In this document: positions 8,900 to 18,733 of the stretch, piece after piece
Position numbering within the stretch: position 1 is the stretch's first letter
Layout: each line of letters starts with the position of its first letter
DNA from: Paenibacillus polymyxa M1
GTDB taxonomy: Bacteria > Bacillota > Bacilli > Paenibacillales > Paenibacillaceae
DNA: 64,000 nt
Direction of reading: 5' to 3'
Assembly (NCBI RefSeq): GCF_000237325.1
Contig: NC_017542.1
Coordinates: 2,239,501 to 2,303,500, forward strand
Notes under the pieces: model-generated
What the model saw: the letters and a program-made list of their open reading frames with translations, nothing else
Databases searched by the model: none
Told to the model about the DNA's origin: nothing
Made by a program: the position numbers and the translations under genes

Positions 8900-10444
8900 A
8901 TGATGACTGCGATCTGGTTCGTTCTCGTTGCTGTAGCCGCGTTATTCTTTGGGTTCGGGATTGGTTATTTTATTCGCAAATCTATTGCAGAAGCTAAGAT
9001 CTCCAGTGCGGAAGAGGCTGCCGCGCAAATCGTGGAGAACGCGAAAAAAGAGGCAGAAGCGCTGAAGAAGGAAACGGTATTGGAAGCGAAAGATGAAATT
9101 CACCGCATCCGTGCCGAAGCTGAAAAAGAAACTCGTGAACGTCGTAATGAAATTCAACGACAGGAACGAAGATTGCTGCAAAAAGAAGAATCGCTGGATA
9201 AAAAATTGGAATCGCTGGAACGCAAAGAAGAACAAGTGGCCAACAAAGAGAAACGAATCGATGAAACCCAGCAGCAAATTGATTTGATTTACAAGAGCCA
9301 GGTAACTGAGTTGGAGCGTATTTCTAATCTTACGATGGAGGATGCAAGAAGTATTATTCTGACCAACGTAGAGCAGGAAGTTCGTCATGAAACAGCTCAG
9401 ATGATTAAGGAAATTGAACAGCAGGCCAAAGAAGAAGCGGATAAAAAGTCTCGTGAAATCATCACACTGGCCATCCAACGCTGTGCGGCAGATCATGTAG
9501 CAGAAACGACGGTTTCTGTTGTGACATTGCCGAATGAAGAAATGAAAGGCCGGATTATCGGACGCGAAGGCCGCAATATCCGTGCACTTGAAACCCTTAC
9601 AGGAATCGACCTCATTATTGATGATACGCCGGAAGCTGTTATATTGTCCGGATTTGATCCGATTCGTAGAGAGATTGCGCGTACTGCACTCGAGAAGCTC
9701 GTAGCGGACGGACGGATACATCCGGCTCGTATTGAAGAGATGGTGGAAAAATCCCGTAAAGAGGTGGACGAACGAATCCGTGAGTATGGTGAACAGGCCA
9801 CCTTTGAAGTGGGTGTGCATAGCTTGCATCCGGATTTAATCAAGATCTTGGGACGTCTCAAGTTCCGTACGAGTTATGGACAGAACGTATTGAAGCACTC
9901 GATGGAAGTTGCATACTTGACAGGTCTGATGGCCGGGGAACTGGGCGAGGACGTTGTACTGGCAAGACGAGCAGGCTTGCTGCATGACATCGGGAAGGCG
10001 CTGGATCACGAAGTGGAAGGATCACACGTTGAAATTGGCGTGGAGCTGGCGAAGAAGTACAAGGAACACCCGGTCGTTATCAACAGCATTGCTTCACATC
10101 ACGGCGACTGCGAAGCGACTTCAGTGATCGCCATGCTGGTTGGAGCGGCAGATGCCCTGTCAGCAGCAAGACCAGGAGCACGGCGTGAAACGCTAGAGAC
10201 GTACATCCGTCGTCTTGAGAAGCTCGAACGCATCTCCGAATCTTTTGAAGGCGTTGAAAAATCATACGCAATTCAAGCTGGACGTGAGGTTCGTGTCATG
10301 GTACAGCCAGAGAAAATTGATGATGCGGAAGCATTCCGACTGGCTCGCGATATTACGAAAACGATTGAGAATGAACTGGATTATCCAGGACATATTAAGG
10401 TTACCGTTATTCGCGAGACTCGTGCGGTAGAATACGCAAAATAA
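8900..10444 (+). CDS. rny: Ribonuclease Y
   Basis: 514 residues: an N-terminal membrane helix (~4-25), a long charged coiled coil (~30-195), a KH domain with [15 protein letters not shown], and an HD domain with the metal-binding HD in [12 protein letters not shown]. The membrane-anchored endoribonuclease initiates mRNA turnover and works with the Ric (YaaT-YlbF-YmcA) complex, whose ricA lies at 16.8 kb. ATG 8900 follows GGGGAGGTGAACAGT; the longer frame from 8804 has no ribosome site. Confidence 0.95.
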   Translation: MMTAIWFVLVAVAALFFGFGIGYFIRKSIAEAKISSAEEAAAQIVENAKKEAEALKKETVLEAKDEIHRIRAEAEKETRERRNEIQRQERRLLQKEESLDKKLESLERKEEQVANKEKRIDETQQQIDLIYKSQVTELERISNLTMEDARSIILTNVEQEVRHETAQMIKEIEQQAKEEADKKSREIITLAIQRCAADHVAETTVSVVTLPNEEMKGRIIGREGRNIRALETLTGIDLIIDDTPEAVILSGFDPIRREIARTALEKLVADGRIHPARIEEMVEKSRKEVDERIREYGEQATFEVGVHSLHPDLIKILGRLKFRTSYGQNVLKHSMEVAYLTGLMAGELGEDVVLARRAGLLHDIGKALDHEVEGSHVEIGVELAKKYKEHPVVINSIASHHGDCEATSVIAMLVGAADALSAARPGARRETLETYIRRLEKLERISESFEGVEKSYAIQAGREVRVMVQPEKIDDAEAFRLARDITKTIENELDYPGHIKVTVIRETRAVEYAK

Positions 10445-10453
10445 AAGCATTTC

Positions 10454-10494
10454 AATGAAAAGTGGCCGCTGCTTGTAGGGCCACTTTTCATTAT
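10454..10494 (+). terminator. Strong terminator or processing hairpin after rny
   Basis: A 14-bp perfect stem, AATGAAAAGTGGCC with GGCCACTTTTCATT, closes the rny message. Confidence 0.8.
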
Positions 10495-10520
10495 GTAAGG
10501 CAGACTAGGGAGGGTTTTCT

Positions 10521-11315
10521 ATCAACGTATTATTTATTGGAGACATCGTCGGCAGTGTAGGTAGAAAGGCACTGAGGGAGAATCTCCCTTTGCTAAAATC
10601 AAAATACAACCCGCATGTTATTATCGTGAACGGAGAAAATGCAGCTTCGGGAAGAGGGATTACTCAAGCCATCGCCAGAGAATTTTTTGATTGGGGCGTT
10701 CATGGGATTACGATGGGGAATCATACATGGGACAATAAGGAAATATTTGATTTTATAGATGATGAGCCGCGGATCATCCGTCCCGCTAACTTTCCACCAG
10801 GTACACCAGGCCGGGGTTATACTGTGGTAAAAGGTGGGGGGAAGGAACTAGCCATTGTTAATCTGCAAGGTAGAACCTTCTTGCCGGCTATTGACTGTCC
10901 ATTTCGTGCAGCGGATGACATTGTAGACGAGCTCCGCAAAAAGCATAAACATATTCTAGTAGACTTTCACGCTGAAGCCACCTCCGAAAAAATTGCTATG
11001 GGTTGGCATCTGGATGGACGTGCATCCATCGTGGTAGGGACACATACACACGTACAAAGTAATGACGATACGATTTTGCCACAAGGAACTGCGTATCAGA
11101 CAGATGCGGGAATGGTAGGTCCTTATGAGGGCGTGCTTGGTATGCAGAAAGAGGCTGTATTACAGAAATTTCAGACCCAGCTTCCGGTACGCTTTCAAGT
11201 GGACATGGGTAAATGGCACTTTCATGCCATCAGTGTAGAGCTCAATGATCACGATGGAAAAGCCCGCAAAATTGAGAAAATCAGGCTTAAAGAAGACGAA
11301 TGGCGGATGGATTAA
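10521..11315 (+). CDS. ymdB: YmdB, 2',3'-cyclic nucleotide phosphodiesterase (ATC start)
   Basis: TIGR00282 metallophosphoesterase that affects biofilm versus motility decisions in Bacillus. The N-terminus (NVLFIGDIVGSVGRKAL) holds the first metal ligand Asp; NGENAASG, MGNHTWDN and GTHTHVQ supply the others. The frame opens after a TAG at 10506 and has no ATG, GTG or TTG before a TTG at 10590, which would delete the metal-binding Asp. An ATC at 10521, six or seven bases after AGGGAGGG, gives 264 residues, the length of B. subtilis YmdB. ATC is therefore the probable start. It lies between rny and spoVS as usual. Confidence 0.93.
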   Translation: MNVLFIGDIVGSVGRKALRENLPLLKSKYNPHVIIVNGENAASGRGITQAIAREFFDWGVHGITMGNHTWDNKEIFDFIDDEPRIIRPANFPPGTPGRGYTVVKGGGKELAIVNLQGRTFLPAIDCPFRAADDIVDELRKKHKHILVDFHAEATSEKIAMGWHLDGRASIVVGTHTHVQSNDDTILPQGTAYQTDAGMVGPYEGVLGMQKEAVLQKFQTQLPVRFQVDMGKWHFHAISVELNDHDGKARKIEKIRLKEDEWRMD

Positions 11316-11444
11316 CTTTGTTGTGAGCTACTTAAGGAAAGAATAAGGAAAACTGTCACCAAAAAGCAGGAATTTTTTGCTGACCCTCGAATAACATCTA
11401 ATAGTGGAATCAAACCATCATCATTCCCAGGGGAGGTACTTACT

Positions 11445-11705
11445 ATGGATGTATTAAAAGTATCAGCAAAATCCAATCCCAATTCAGTTGCAGGCGCACT
11501 CGCAGGAGTACTGCGTGAACGCGGAAATGCAGAATTACAGGCGATTGGAGCGGGTGCACTAAACCAAGCCATTAAAGCGGTAGCCATTGCCCGGGGATTT
11601 GTCGCACCAAGCGGAGTGGATTTGATTTGTATTCCTGCTTTTACAGACATTGTTATTGACGGAGAAGATCGGACTGCAATCAAATTGATTGTAGAACCAA
11701 GATAA
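11445..11705 (+). CDS. spoVS: Stage V sporulation protein S
   Basis: 86 residues, exactly the family length, beginning MDVLKVSAKSNPNSVAGALAG, an Alba-like fold. It is required for progression of sporulation (coat and septum stages) in B. subtilis. It has a strong GGGGAGGT ribosome site, sits downstream of ymdB as usual and is followed by a terminator. It supports a spore-forming host. Confidence 0.96.
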   Translation: MDVLKVSAKSNPNSVAGALAGVLRERGNAELQAIGAGALNQAIKAVAIARGFVAPSGVDLICIPAFTDIVIDGEDRTAIKLIVEPR

Positions 11706-11722
11706 TAAATGGAAGTTGTCTG

Positions 11723-11754
11723 AGCCTGTTTACGTTTTGTAAACGGGCTTTTTT
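11723..11754 (+). terminator. Intrinsic terminator after spoVS
   Basis: AGCCTGTTTAC and GTAAACGGGCT form a stem followed by TTTTT. Confidence 0.85.
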
Positions 11755-11823
11755 GCTTTGTGGTTTAGTTATTATGGTTTTCAAAATAAATTTGTGGGCT
11801 TTAATCCAATGGAGGTATGGTGC

Positions 11824-12891
11824 ATGAATGATAAGTTTGAAGCGAATTGGCCAGTTGTTGACCTGCACTGTGATGTGTTATGTAAAATGCAGCTCGATTC
11901 GCAGGTGGATTTCAGTCATTCATCGCTTGATGTCACAAAAGAGCGTTTGCTAGAAGGCAACGTAAGATTGCAAACGTTCGCTATTTATATATCACAGGTA
12001 TTGGGCACGCCAAGATTTGAGCATGTGGTTCGTCAAATTGAACTGTTCAGGCAGCATGTTACCTCTAGCTCAGGCGGGTTAAAACCTCTACTGTGGAGAG
12101 AGGACTTGGCAGCACTCAAAAATATGTCCGCTGTACGTCAAGTGGAGCAAGTACAGCATACAGGCGTAGAGAAGCAAGCAGGGAAGATGACGAATGGGTA
12201 TGAGAGTGGGACGAATCGTACAGAGCCACCTTGGGCGTTACTCTCACTCGAAGGGGTAGATGCGCTGGAAGGAAATCCGTTTTATGCGGATGTATGCTAT
12301 GCCATGGGAATACGATTGATCGGGCTGACGTGGAATTATGCAAATTGGGCTGCTGACGGTATTATGGAGCTTAGAGGAGGTGGCTTGACCCGCAAGGGAC
12401 GTGATTTGGTTGATCGCTGTAATAGTATGGGACTGCTGCTAGATGTATCACACTTGTCCGTACAAGGCTTTTGGGAGGTGATGGAGGAGGCGGCCTTACC
12501 GCCCATCGCCTCGCATTCGAACGCCTTTGCGAAATGTGCTCATCCCCGCAACTTGCGAGATGAACAGATTCGGGCACTGATCGCCCGTAACGGACGAATT
12601 GGATTGACCTTTGTCACGATGTTTCTGAAAGAGCAGGGTACAGTGCACGCTGAGGACCTGCTACCGCACATTGATCACATTTGTTCATTAGGTGGCGAAA
12701 GACATTTGATGTTTGGCTCTGATTTTGATGGTATCGAGGCCCATGTGCGAGGACTGGAGCACGCGGGGAAATATCCGGCTTTTGCAGAACTACTGCTGAA
12801 GCATTACTCTGAGGAGCTGGTCAAGGGATGGCTGGGAGAACATGCACTGGACTATTTGCGAACGAATCTGCCATCTAAAATGTCTTCTTAA
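11824..12891 (+). CDS. Membrane dipeptidase, peptidase M19 family
   Basis: Zinc-dependent renal-dipeptidase family. The HxD pair is in VVDLHCDVL, the bridging Glu in LEGVDALEG, further metal/substrate histidines in IASHSN, then HPRNL and FGSDFDG near the C-terminus. The 355 residues are normal for the family. ATG 11824 follows GGAGG with usable spacing. Bacterial members cleave dipeptides, some with D-residues. It is inserted between spoVS and miaB relative to Bacillus. Confidence 0.88.
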   Translation: MNDKFEANWPVVDLHCDVLCKMQLDSQVDFSHSSLDVTKERLLEGNVRLQTFAIYISQVLGTPRFEHVVRQIELFRQHVTSSSGGLKPLLWREDLAALKNMSAVRQVEQVQHTGVEKQAGKMTNGYESGTNRTEPPWALLSLEGVDALEGNPFYADVCYAMGIRLIGLTWNYANWAADGIMELRGGGLTRKGRDLVDRCNSMGLLLDVSHLSVQGFWEVMEEAALPPIASHSNAFAKCAHPRNLRDEQIRALIARNGRIGLTFVTMFLKEQGTVHAEDLLPHIDHICSLGGERHLMFGSDFDGIEAHVRGLEHAGKYPAFAELLLKHYSEELVKGWLGEHALDYLRTNLPSKMSS

Positions 12892-13007
12892 AATAGCTTA
12901 ATATAGCAGTTGTTTTCGGTTGAGCATTTTCTTGACAAAGCGAGAACGATTACGAAATAATTGGAGCATCCGAGGATTGCATGGGGCTAAAATAACGCTT
13001 TCCGAAA

Positions 13008-14165
13008 TTGGACATACGTAGGAGCGAGCCTGACAGCACCATGCTATACCGCCATACTAGAGGGGAGCTCCGTCACATCATGTTGATAAAAAAGGTTACC
13101 TGGCTTGAACTCTTTTATGATTTATTGTTTGTAGCAGCTGTGTCCAAGGCGACTCATGTTTTACTACATGTTGAGCATGGCAGTGCTGGTTGGCATAATT
13201 TAGAGAAGTTTATTTTGATTTTTATTCCGATCTGGTGGGCATGGGTGGGGCAAACTGTCTATAACAATCGTTTTGGTCAAGACAGTATAACGCATCGAAT
13301 TTTTATGATTTTGCAATTATTTTTTGTATTAATCATGACTGCCAGCTTGAATGTAGATTTTGATGCGTACTATGCATCTTTTTTTGTTGGCTATATTGGT
13401 TTAAGAGGTTTGACTGTCGTTCAATATCTACTTACGGCCCCCAAAGAAACAGCTCATAAACAGGAAACAGCTCGTTTTTTTGGAACCTATCTTTGGGTTG
13501 GGATAGTCATCTCTAGCTGCTCCCTTTTCTTCGACTCGTGGGTTCGATATTTGATTTTATATACTGGCATTGCGGTGGATATCCTCGTTCCTTTGATCGG
13601 TCGTAAAAAGCTGGTGATCACACCTATCCATACAGAGCATCTTTTGGAGCGATTTGCACAGTTTACTTTAATCCTGCTTGGAGAATCAGTGATAAGTATA
13701 CTTTCTGTTTTACAATCCGATCATTTCACAGTCTCCTCCATTGTATTTGCTGCTTTGACATTTGTGCTGGTCATTGCAATCTGGTGGCAATATTTTGAGA
13801 ATATAGAGAAGCGCGTAGACAAATCAAAACAAACAGCAGGACAGACTATTATTTATGGTCATTTGTTTATTTATCTTTCTCTTAGCATGCTTGCGGCTTC
13901 CATACAGCTCTTATTTTTGGGGCAAGCAGCCTATACTTTTGTACTTTGCTTTACTTTTGCTTCTGTTTTTATTTATTTTTTGTCAGTCTTGCTGGTATTC
14001 CATCAGTACAGATTAAGTCACCTTAAACCTCGTCTCAGAGTCATTCTTTTCTTAACTGGAATTCTCTGTGTCCTGTTTATTCTGAATATATTTATTGTAG
14101 TTCCTCATCTCATCGTAGCTGCGATCATGCTTTTCTTTCTTCTGTTTGCTAAAATGACGGTTTGA
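13008..14165 (+). CDS. Low temperature requirement protein A (LtrA) family membrane protein
   Basis: A highly hydrophobic protein of about 385 residues with roughly ten predicted membrane helices. It starts its conserved part with the LtrA signature TWLELFYDLLFVAAVSK. The family was named from a Listeria cold-growth mutant; its biochemical role is unknown. The start is uncertain: TTG 13008 is given, while ATG 13041 or 13080 would leave the conserved region intact. Codon use is AT-richer than the flanking core genes. Confidence 0.85.
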   Translation: MDIRRSEPDSTMLYRHTRGELRHIMLIKKVTWLELFYDLLFVAAVSKATHVLLHVEHGSAGWHNLEKFILIFIPIWWAWVGQTVYNNRFGQDSITHRIFMILQLFFVLIMTASLNVDFDAYYASFFVGYIGLRGLTVVQYLLTAPKETAHKQETARFFGTYLWVGIVISSCSLFFDSWVRYLILYTGIAVDILVPLIGRKKLVITPIHTEHLLERFAQFTLILLGESVISILSVLQSDHFTVSSIVFAALTFVLVIAIWWQYFENIEKRVDKSKQTAGQTIIYGHLFIYLSLSMLAASIQLLFLGQAAYTFVLCFTFASVFIYFLSVLLVFHQYRLSHLKPRLRVILFLTGILCVLFILNIFIVVPHLIVAAIMLFFLLFAKMTV

Positions 14166-14309
14166 TCCAAGTTTTATAGGGACGATATGTATGGCTGGTT
14201 AGGGCGAAAAAGGGAACTTTATGTGCTATCCTTTTCTTTCTTGTCGAAATAGGAGTATAATAGCATAGATGTGTAAAGTATTGTATAGAGAAAAAGGAGT
14301 GACCACACG

Positions 14310-14882
14310 ATGACTAAAATCGTACCTGTCGGCGTTTCCGCCCGTCATATTCACCTGACTCAAGAGCATATTGAAATTTTGTTCGGAGCAGGCTATCAAT
14401 TGACTGAATTTAAACCTTTGTCCCAACCAGGACAATTTGCTGCAAATGAAACGGTAGCTGTAATTGGTCCTAAGGGCCAATTTGATAAGGTTCGCATTTT
14501 GGGACCTGCTCGTCCCGCTTCTCAACTGGAAATCTCTCGCACAGATTCCTTTGCTATTGGTGTAAAGGCACCTGTACGCGAATCCGGTAGCATTGATGGT
14601 ACACCAGGAATTACAGTAAAAGGACCAGCTGGTGAAGTGGAACTGCAAGAGGGCGTTATTGTAGCAGCCCGTCATATTCATTTCCATACATCTGATGCAG
14701 CTAAGTGGGACATTAAAGACAAGCAGCTGCTGAAAGTACGTGTTGGTGGCGAACGTGGCCTTGTATTTGAAAATGTTATTGCACGTGTGTCCGATTCTTT
14801 TGCGTTGGATATGCATATTGACACGGATGAAGCGAACGGAGCCGGTGTGAAAAACGGTGACAACGCTGAAATCGTTGACTAA
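14310..14882 (+). CDS. pduL: Phosphate propanoyltransferase, PduL family
   Basis: 190 residues in two similar halves, each with a zinc-binding His cluster: SARHIHLT near the start and AARHIHFH at ~118. PduL interconverts acyl-CoA and acyl-phosphate. No microcompartment shell genes are nearby and no encapsulation-type N-terminal helix precedes the conserved VPVGVSARHIH, so a cytosolic phosphotransacetylase role is more likely. It has its own ribosome site AAAAAGGAG and a terminator. Confidence 0.9.
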   Translation: MTKIVPVGVSARHIHLTQEHIEILFGAGYQLTEFKPLSQPGQFAANETVAVIGPKGQFDKVRILGPARPASQLEISRTDSFAIGVKAPVRESGSIDGTPGITVKGPAGEVELQEGVIVAARHIHFHTSDAAKWDIKDKQLLKVRVGGERGLVFENVIARVSDSFALDMHIDTDEANGAGVKNGDNAEIVD

Positions 14883-14910
14883 TATACGTATTTGATCTGG
14901 AAGGTGTAAA

Positions 14911-14945
14911 AGTCCGACTCTTGCAAAAGAGTTGGGCTATTTTTA
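14911..14945 (+). terminator. Intrinsic terminator after pduL
   Basis: AGTCCGACTCTT-GCAA-AAGAGTTGGGCT followed by ATTTTTA. Confidence 0.85.
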
Positions 14946-15178
14946 TATGCACTAGAATAAACAAATATTTACCTATATACATAAAAACCTCAGCACATCA
15001 CATGGCATCCGATTGGTATCCCGGGATGATCTATGGCTATGACCTATAAATCATGCTATAATTTAGTGTAATGCCTTTTTTAAAGGTTTTTGGAGCTTAA
15101 ATAAAATAACAATGCCTAAAGATACAGCAAAATCACAAGTTAGCTCGTGAAATAGATGGTGTAAGGAGTGACCAGCGA

Positions 15179-16732
15179 ATGGCTAAGGAAACAAAAGATT
15201 ACTCCCAATATTTTGATTTCTCGGATGCGAAGATTATTTCTGAAGATGAGCATAGCAAAAAGATTCGCATTCGCGGACGTGAAATCAACATTATGGCGGA
15301 GCCAAACCATAGGAAAGAAAAGCAGCGTGGTAAAGAGGACGTACAGGTATTGTATGATAACGCAGTCCCGGACGAGCTAAAACATATCGGTGAGGGCAAG
15401 CATTATATCGTATATACATTCGGTTGCCAGATGAATGAGCATGATTCTGAAACCATCAAAGGCTTGCTGGAGCAAATGGGCTACCAGGCAACCGAGGATC
15501 GGAAGGAAGCAGATATCATTTTACTGAACACTTGCGCTATCCGTGAAAATGCAGAAGATAAAGTGTTTGGTGAGCTGGGTCACCTCAAGCATCTCAAAAC
15601 AGAAAAGCCGGGACTGCTGCTCGGTGTGTGTGGCTGCATGTCGCAGGAAGAGAATGTTGTGAACCGGATTATGCAAAAACACGGTTTTGTTGATATGATC
15701 TTTGGTACCCATAATATTCATCGTTTGCCTCAGCTTGTCAAGGAAGCCCTCTTTAGCAAAGAAATGGTGGTTGAAGTGTGGTCCAAGGAGGGCGACATTA
15801 TCGAAAACCTGCCGAAGAAGCGTGAGGGTATGCGGGCTTGGGTAAACATCATGTATGGCTGTGATAAGTTTTGCACTTATTGCATCGTTCCTTTCACACG
15901 TGGTAAGGAAAGAAGTCGTCGGCCAGAGGATGTTATTGCTGAGGTACGGGATTTGGCCCGTCAAGGATTTAAAGAGATTACCCTGCTGGGTCAGAATGTC
16001 AATGCCTATGGCAAGGATTTAAAAGATATGAATTACAGATTCGGGGATCTGATGGATGATATGCGCAAAATCAATATTCCGCGTGTACGTTTTACGACCT
16101 CACATCCGCGTGATTTTGACGACCATTTGGTTGAAGTGCTTGGTAAGGGCGGCAATCTGGTGGAGCATATTCATCTGCCTGTACAATCCGGTAATACGGA
16201 TATATTGAAGAAAATGAACCGAAAATATACTCGTGAGCGTGTTTTGGAGCTGGCAGCGAAGATAAAAGCGGCTGTTCCGCATGTTTCTCTGACAACAGAT
16301 ATTATCGTAGGTTTCCCGGGTGAAACAGACGAACAGTTCGAAGATACACTATCTCTGGTGCGTGAAGTGGGCTATGACTTTGCCTACACATTTATTTATT
16401 CACCACGTGAAGGCACGCCAGCGGCTTCGATGGAAGATAATGTGCCTATGTCGGTCAAAAAAGAGCGTCTCCGGCGTCTGAACATTGCTGTGAATCAAAA
16501 CAGCCTACGCTTTAATAGTCGATTGCGTGGTGAGGTGGTTGAAGTGCTGGTGGAAGGCGAGAGTAAAAATGACAGCAAAGTGCTTGCTGGTCGGACTCGT
16601 TCCAATAAGCTGGTTCATTTTGAAGGTTCTAAGGACCTGATTGGTTCCTTTGTCCAAGTAAAAATTACAGAGCCTATGACCTTCTACATTAAAGGTGACT
16701 TGGTTCAAACGCCAGTAGCGGTTAACGGATAA
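15179..16732 (+). CDS. miaB: tRNA-2-methylthio-N6-adenosine methylthiotransferase MiaB
   Basis: Radical-SAM methylthiotransferase of 517 residues. The UPF0004 domain carries three cysteines ([29 protein letters not shown]). The radical-SAM CxxxCxxC motif is in [16 protein letters not shown], and a C-terminal TRAM domain follows. It adds ms2 to i6A37 in tRNAs. The ~65-residue N-terminal extension is typical of Bacillales MiaB. It is followed by ricA as in Bacillus. Confidence 0.96.
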   Translation: MAKETKDYSQYFDFSDAKIISEDEHSKKIRIRGREINIMAEPNHRKEKQRGKEDVQVLYDNAVPDELKHIGEGKHYIVYTFGCQMNEHDSETIKGLLEQMGYQATEDRKEADIILLNTCAIRENAEDKVFGELGHLKHLKTEKPGLLLGVCGCMSQEENVVNRIMQKHGFVDMIFGTHNIHRLPQLVKEALFSKEMVVEVWSKEGDIIENLPKKREGMRAWVNIMYGCDKFCTYCIVPFTRGKERSRRPEDVIAEVRDLARQGFKEITLLGQNVNAYGKDLKDMNYRFGDLMDDMRKINIPRVRFTTSHPRDFDDHLVEVLGKGGNLVEHIHLPVQSGNTDILKKMNRKYTRERVLELAAKIKAAVPHVSLTTDIIVGFPGETDEQFEDTLSLVREVGYDFAYTFIYSPREGTPAASMEDNVPMSVKKERLRRLNIAVNQNSLRFNSRLRGEVVEVLVEGESKNDSKVLAGRTRSNKLVHFEGSKDLIGSFVQVKITEPMTFYIKGDLVQTPVAVNG

Positions 16733-16816
16733 AAAGAATAGTCTAGCGGCCTGCATGCGGTCTGATTAAAGGGCTGCATGTAAGACCATCTAAGTGAAAA
16801 AAAGGAGCGATGGACA

Positions 16817-17269
16817 ATGACAGAGGAGCGGTTGCAACAAACAGAACTTCAATCGGCGGCGCGCCAACATGATCATTTGGTCAATCGCGACATGATATTG
16901 GCAAAGACCAAAGAGTTGGCGGGAATTCTGGGCAGCAGTGAGGAAGTGCAGGTATTCCGAAAAGCAGAAGAAAAGATTCAGGATCATGAGCGTATCCAGC
17001 AGCTGATTGCAACGATGAAGAAGAAGCAAAAGGAAATTGTAGCATTTGAATCTTTAAAGAACCAAAAAATGATTGCCAAAATCGAGGCTGAACTTCAGGA
17101 GCTACAGGAAGAGCTTGACGGTATTCCAATTGTAACGGAGTTTCAGCAGAGCCAGGTGGAAATTAATGAGCTGCTGCAAATGGTGATTACGGCCATCCGT
17201 GATACGGTTGCTGAAAAGGTGAACGTTGAAGAGGGAAAGATTACTTCCTCCTCGAATTGCAGTGACTAG
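16817..17269 (+). CDS. ricA: RicA (YmcA), subunit of the Ric complex
   Basis: 150 residues, helical YlbF/YmcA family, with the segment DRDMILAKTKELAGILGSSEEV-like near its N-terminus (actual NRDMILAKTKELAG). RicA, with RicF (YlbF) and RicT (YaaT), directs RNase Y processing and affects sporulation, competence and biofilm. It lies 84 bases after miaB behind AAAGGAGCGATGG. The C-terminal tail ends SNCSD, so a cysteine is available for the known Fe-S association of the complex. Confidence 0.9.
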   Translation: MTEERLQQTELQSAARQHDHLVNRDMILAKTKELAGILGSSEEVQVFRKAEEKIQDHERIQQLIATMKKKQKEIVAFESLKNQKMIAKIEAELQELQEELDGIPIVTEFQQSQVEINELLQMVITAIRDTVAEKVNVEEGKITSSSNCSD

Positions 17270-17281
17270 AATAAGATTTAT

Positions 17282-17313
17282 GGTGTGGAGGCTTAGCTTC
17301 CACGCCTTTTTTT
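17282..17313 (+). terminator. Intrinsic terminator after ricA
   Basis: GGTGTGGAGGC pairs (with G-U) with GCTTCCACGCC, followed by TTTTTTT. Confidence 0.8.
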
Positions 17314-17389
17314 CGGAAGCAATTACTCATTGTAAATGTTCATGAGGCACTAAGAGAATTGCGACATCATAAAGGGATGGAAGCGAGGA

Positions 17390-17812
17390 ATGGATAAGTT
17401 GCGTAAGATGTTAGAAGGTGAAGAAAATACTTTTTGGGAGTACTTAGGATGTGAGCTGATTACAGCTGATGCTAACGAGGCACATATCGCTTTGGAGGCC
17501 AAACAACACCATACCAATGTGATGGGGATTGTACATGGTGGGGTGCTCACAACTTTGATGGATCAGGCGATGGGGATGGTCAGTATGGCTTCACGAAATA
17601 TGGATTCATGTGTAACAACGAATCTGAACGTTCATTTCTTGTCAGCCATGAGACAAGGACGGCTGGAGGTTAAGGCACGGATTGTTCATCAGGCAGGCCG
17701 CACCATAACCACTCAGGCAGAAGTGAGGGATAGTGAAGGTACGCTCGGTTGTACAGCTACAGCAACCTTCCGAGTATTGCGTCAACAAGCAAGTGATTCA
17801 GGCAAGGCCTGA
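17390..17812 (+). CDS. PaaI-type hotdog-fold thioesterase
   Basis: 140 residues with the PaaI thioesterase pattern: HHTNVMGIVHGGVLTTLMDQAMG (the HGG loop) followed by the TTNLNVHFL strand. The family hydrolyses acyl- or aryl-CoA thioesters. The substrate cannot be told from sequence. It is a single gene ahead of the NAD-salvage block, with the -35 of the next promoter starting four bases after its stop. Confidence 0.88.
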   Translation: MDKLRKMLEGEENTFWEYLGCELITADANEAHIALEAKQHHTNVMGIVHGGVLTTLMDQAMGMVSMASRNMDSCVTTNLNVHFLSAMRQGRLEVKARIVHQAGRTITTQAEVRDSEGTLGCTATATFRVLRQQASDSGKA

Positions 17813-17815
17813 CGC

Positions 17816-17845
17816 TTGACAAAATTTTTTATTATGTCATAATGA
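17816..17845 (+). promoter_or_regulatory. Promoter with embedded palindrome upstream of the NrtR-like gene
   Basis: TTGACA is followed after 18 bases by TAATGA. A perfect palindrome, ATTATG-T-CATAAT, lies at 17831-17843 over the spacer and -10. It is a good candidate operator for autoregulation by the downstream Nudix regulator, though the site has not been matched to a known motif. Confidence 0.45.
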
Positions 17846-17877
17846 ATTTATCAAAACGATATAATATGGTGATGCCA

Positions 17878-18666
17878 ATGGATAGCAATCGTATAAACGA
17901 AGAGGCGCAGAAGGCGTCTTATAACATTAAGAAATACCGTACCCCGGATGGTGCTCCGGCGGATATCGTAATGTTTACTTTAACGAAGCGTGAGCGCAAG
18001 ACGGTAACAAAAACATTGCCGATTCGTGAGCTGAAAGTAATGCTCATCAAGCGCCGTAGTTGGCCGTTTGCGGGACGCTGGGCGTTGCCTGGAGGGTTTT
18101 GTCAAGAAGATGAATCCATATATGGAGCGGCCAAGCGGGAACTGTTAGAGGAAACGGGTGTAGATGGCGGGCATCTGGAGTATTTGGGCGTATATAGTGG
18201 ACCAGGTCGTGATCCGCGTGGGTGGATTATATCGCATGCGTTTTTTGCACTGGTAGAGGAATGGATGCTAGAGCAGCGTCAGGCGGCTGATGATGCTTCT
18301 GAGGTTGGGTTATTTACGATCAGAGAAGCGTTGGAGGAATTGGAGCTGGCGTTCGATCACCGGGATATCATAGTTGATGCTTATCGCAAAATTCAGTTGC
18401 AGATGCTTCAGACAACGATAGCCAAGCAGTTTTTACCGCCACATTTTACACTGGGTGAATTGTATCAGGTGATTCAGAGCGTCGTACCGGATTTCGAAGA
18501 GCCGAATTTTATTCGCAAAATAACATCGACTCGTAGCAGACAGGGAATACTGGAAGAGGTGCGAGATGAGAATGGCAAACCGCTCAGTTCCAATCAGTAT
18601 TCACAAAGACCGGCCCAGTTGTATCGCTTTAGTGATAGAGTACCGCGTTTATCTATCTATACGTAA
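17878..18666 (+). CDS. NrtR-like Nudix regulator/hydrolase of NAD metabolism
   Basis: 262 residues. A Nudix domain with an intact Nudix box (GFCQEDE ... RELLEETGV) is followed by a C-terminal winged-helix module (FTLGELYQVIQ, then RPAQLYRF), the NrtR arrangement. NrtR repressors sense ADP-ribose and control NAD genes. The next two genes are nicotinamidase and nicotinate phosphoribosyltransferase, which supports that role. The intact box means it may also hydrolyse ADP-ribose. ATGs at 17842, 17866 and 17872 are in frame, but 17842 overlaps the promoter. ATG 17878 is a choice, not a certainty. Confidence 0.78.
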   Translation: MDSNRINEEAQKASYNIKKYRTPDGAPADIVMFTLTKRERKTVTKTLPIRELKVMLIKRRSWPFAGRWALPGGFCQEDESIYGAAKRELLEETGVDGGHLEYLGVYSGPGRDPRGWIISHAFFALVEEWMLEQRQAADDASEVGLFTIREALEELELAFDHRDIIVDAYRKIQLQMLQTTIAKQFLPPHFTLGELYQVIQSVVPDFEEPNFIRKITSTRSRQGILEEVRDENGKPLSSNQYSQRPAQLYRFSDRVPRLSIYT

Positions 18667-18733
18667 CTTTTATTGGAATAGGTCACGCATAGAGCGTACA
18701 ACCTCACTTTGATGATAAGGAGCTGACTGTACG

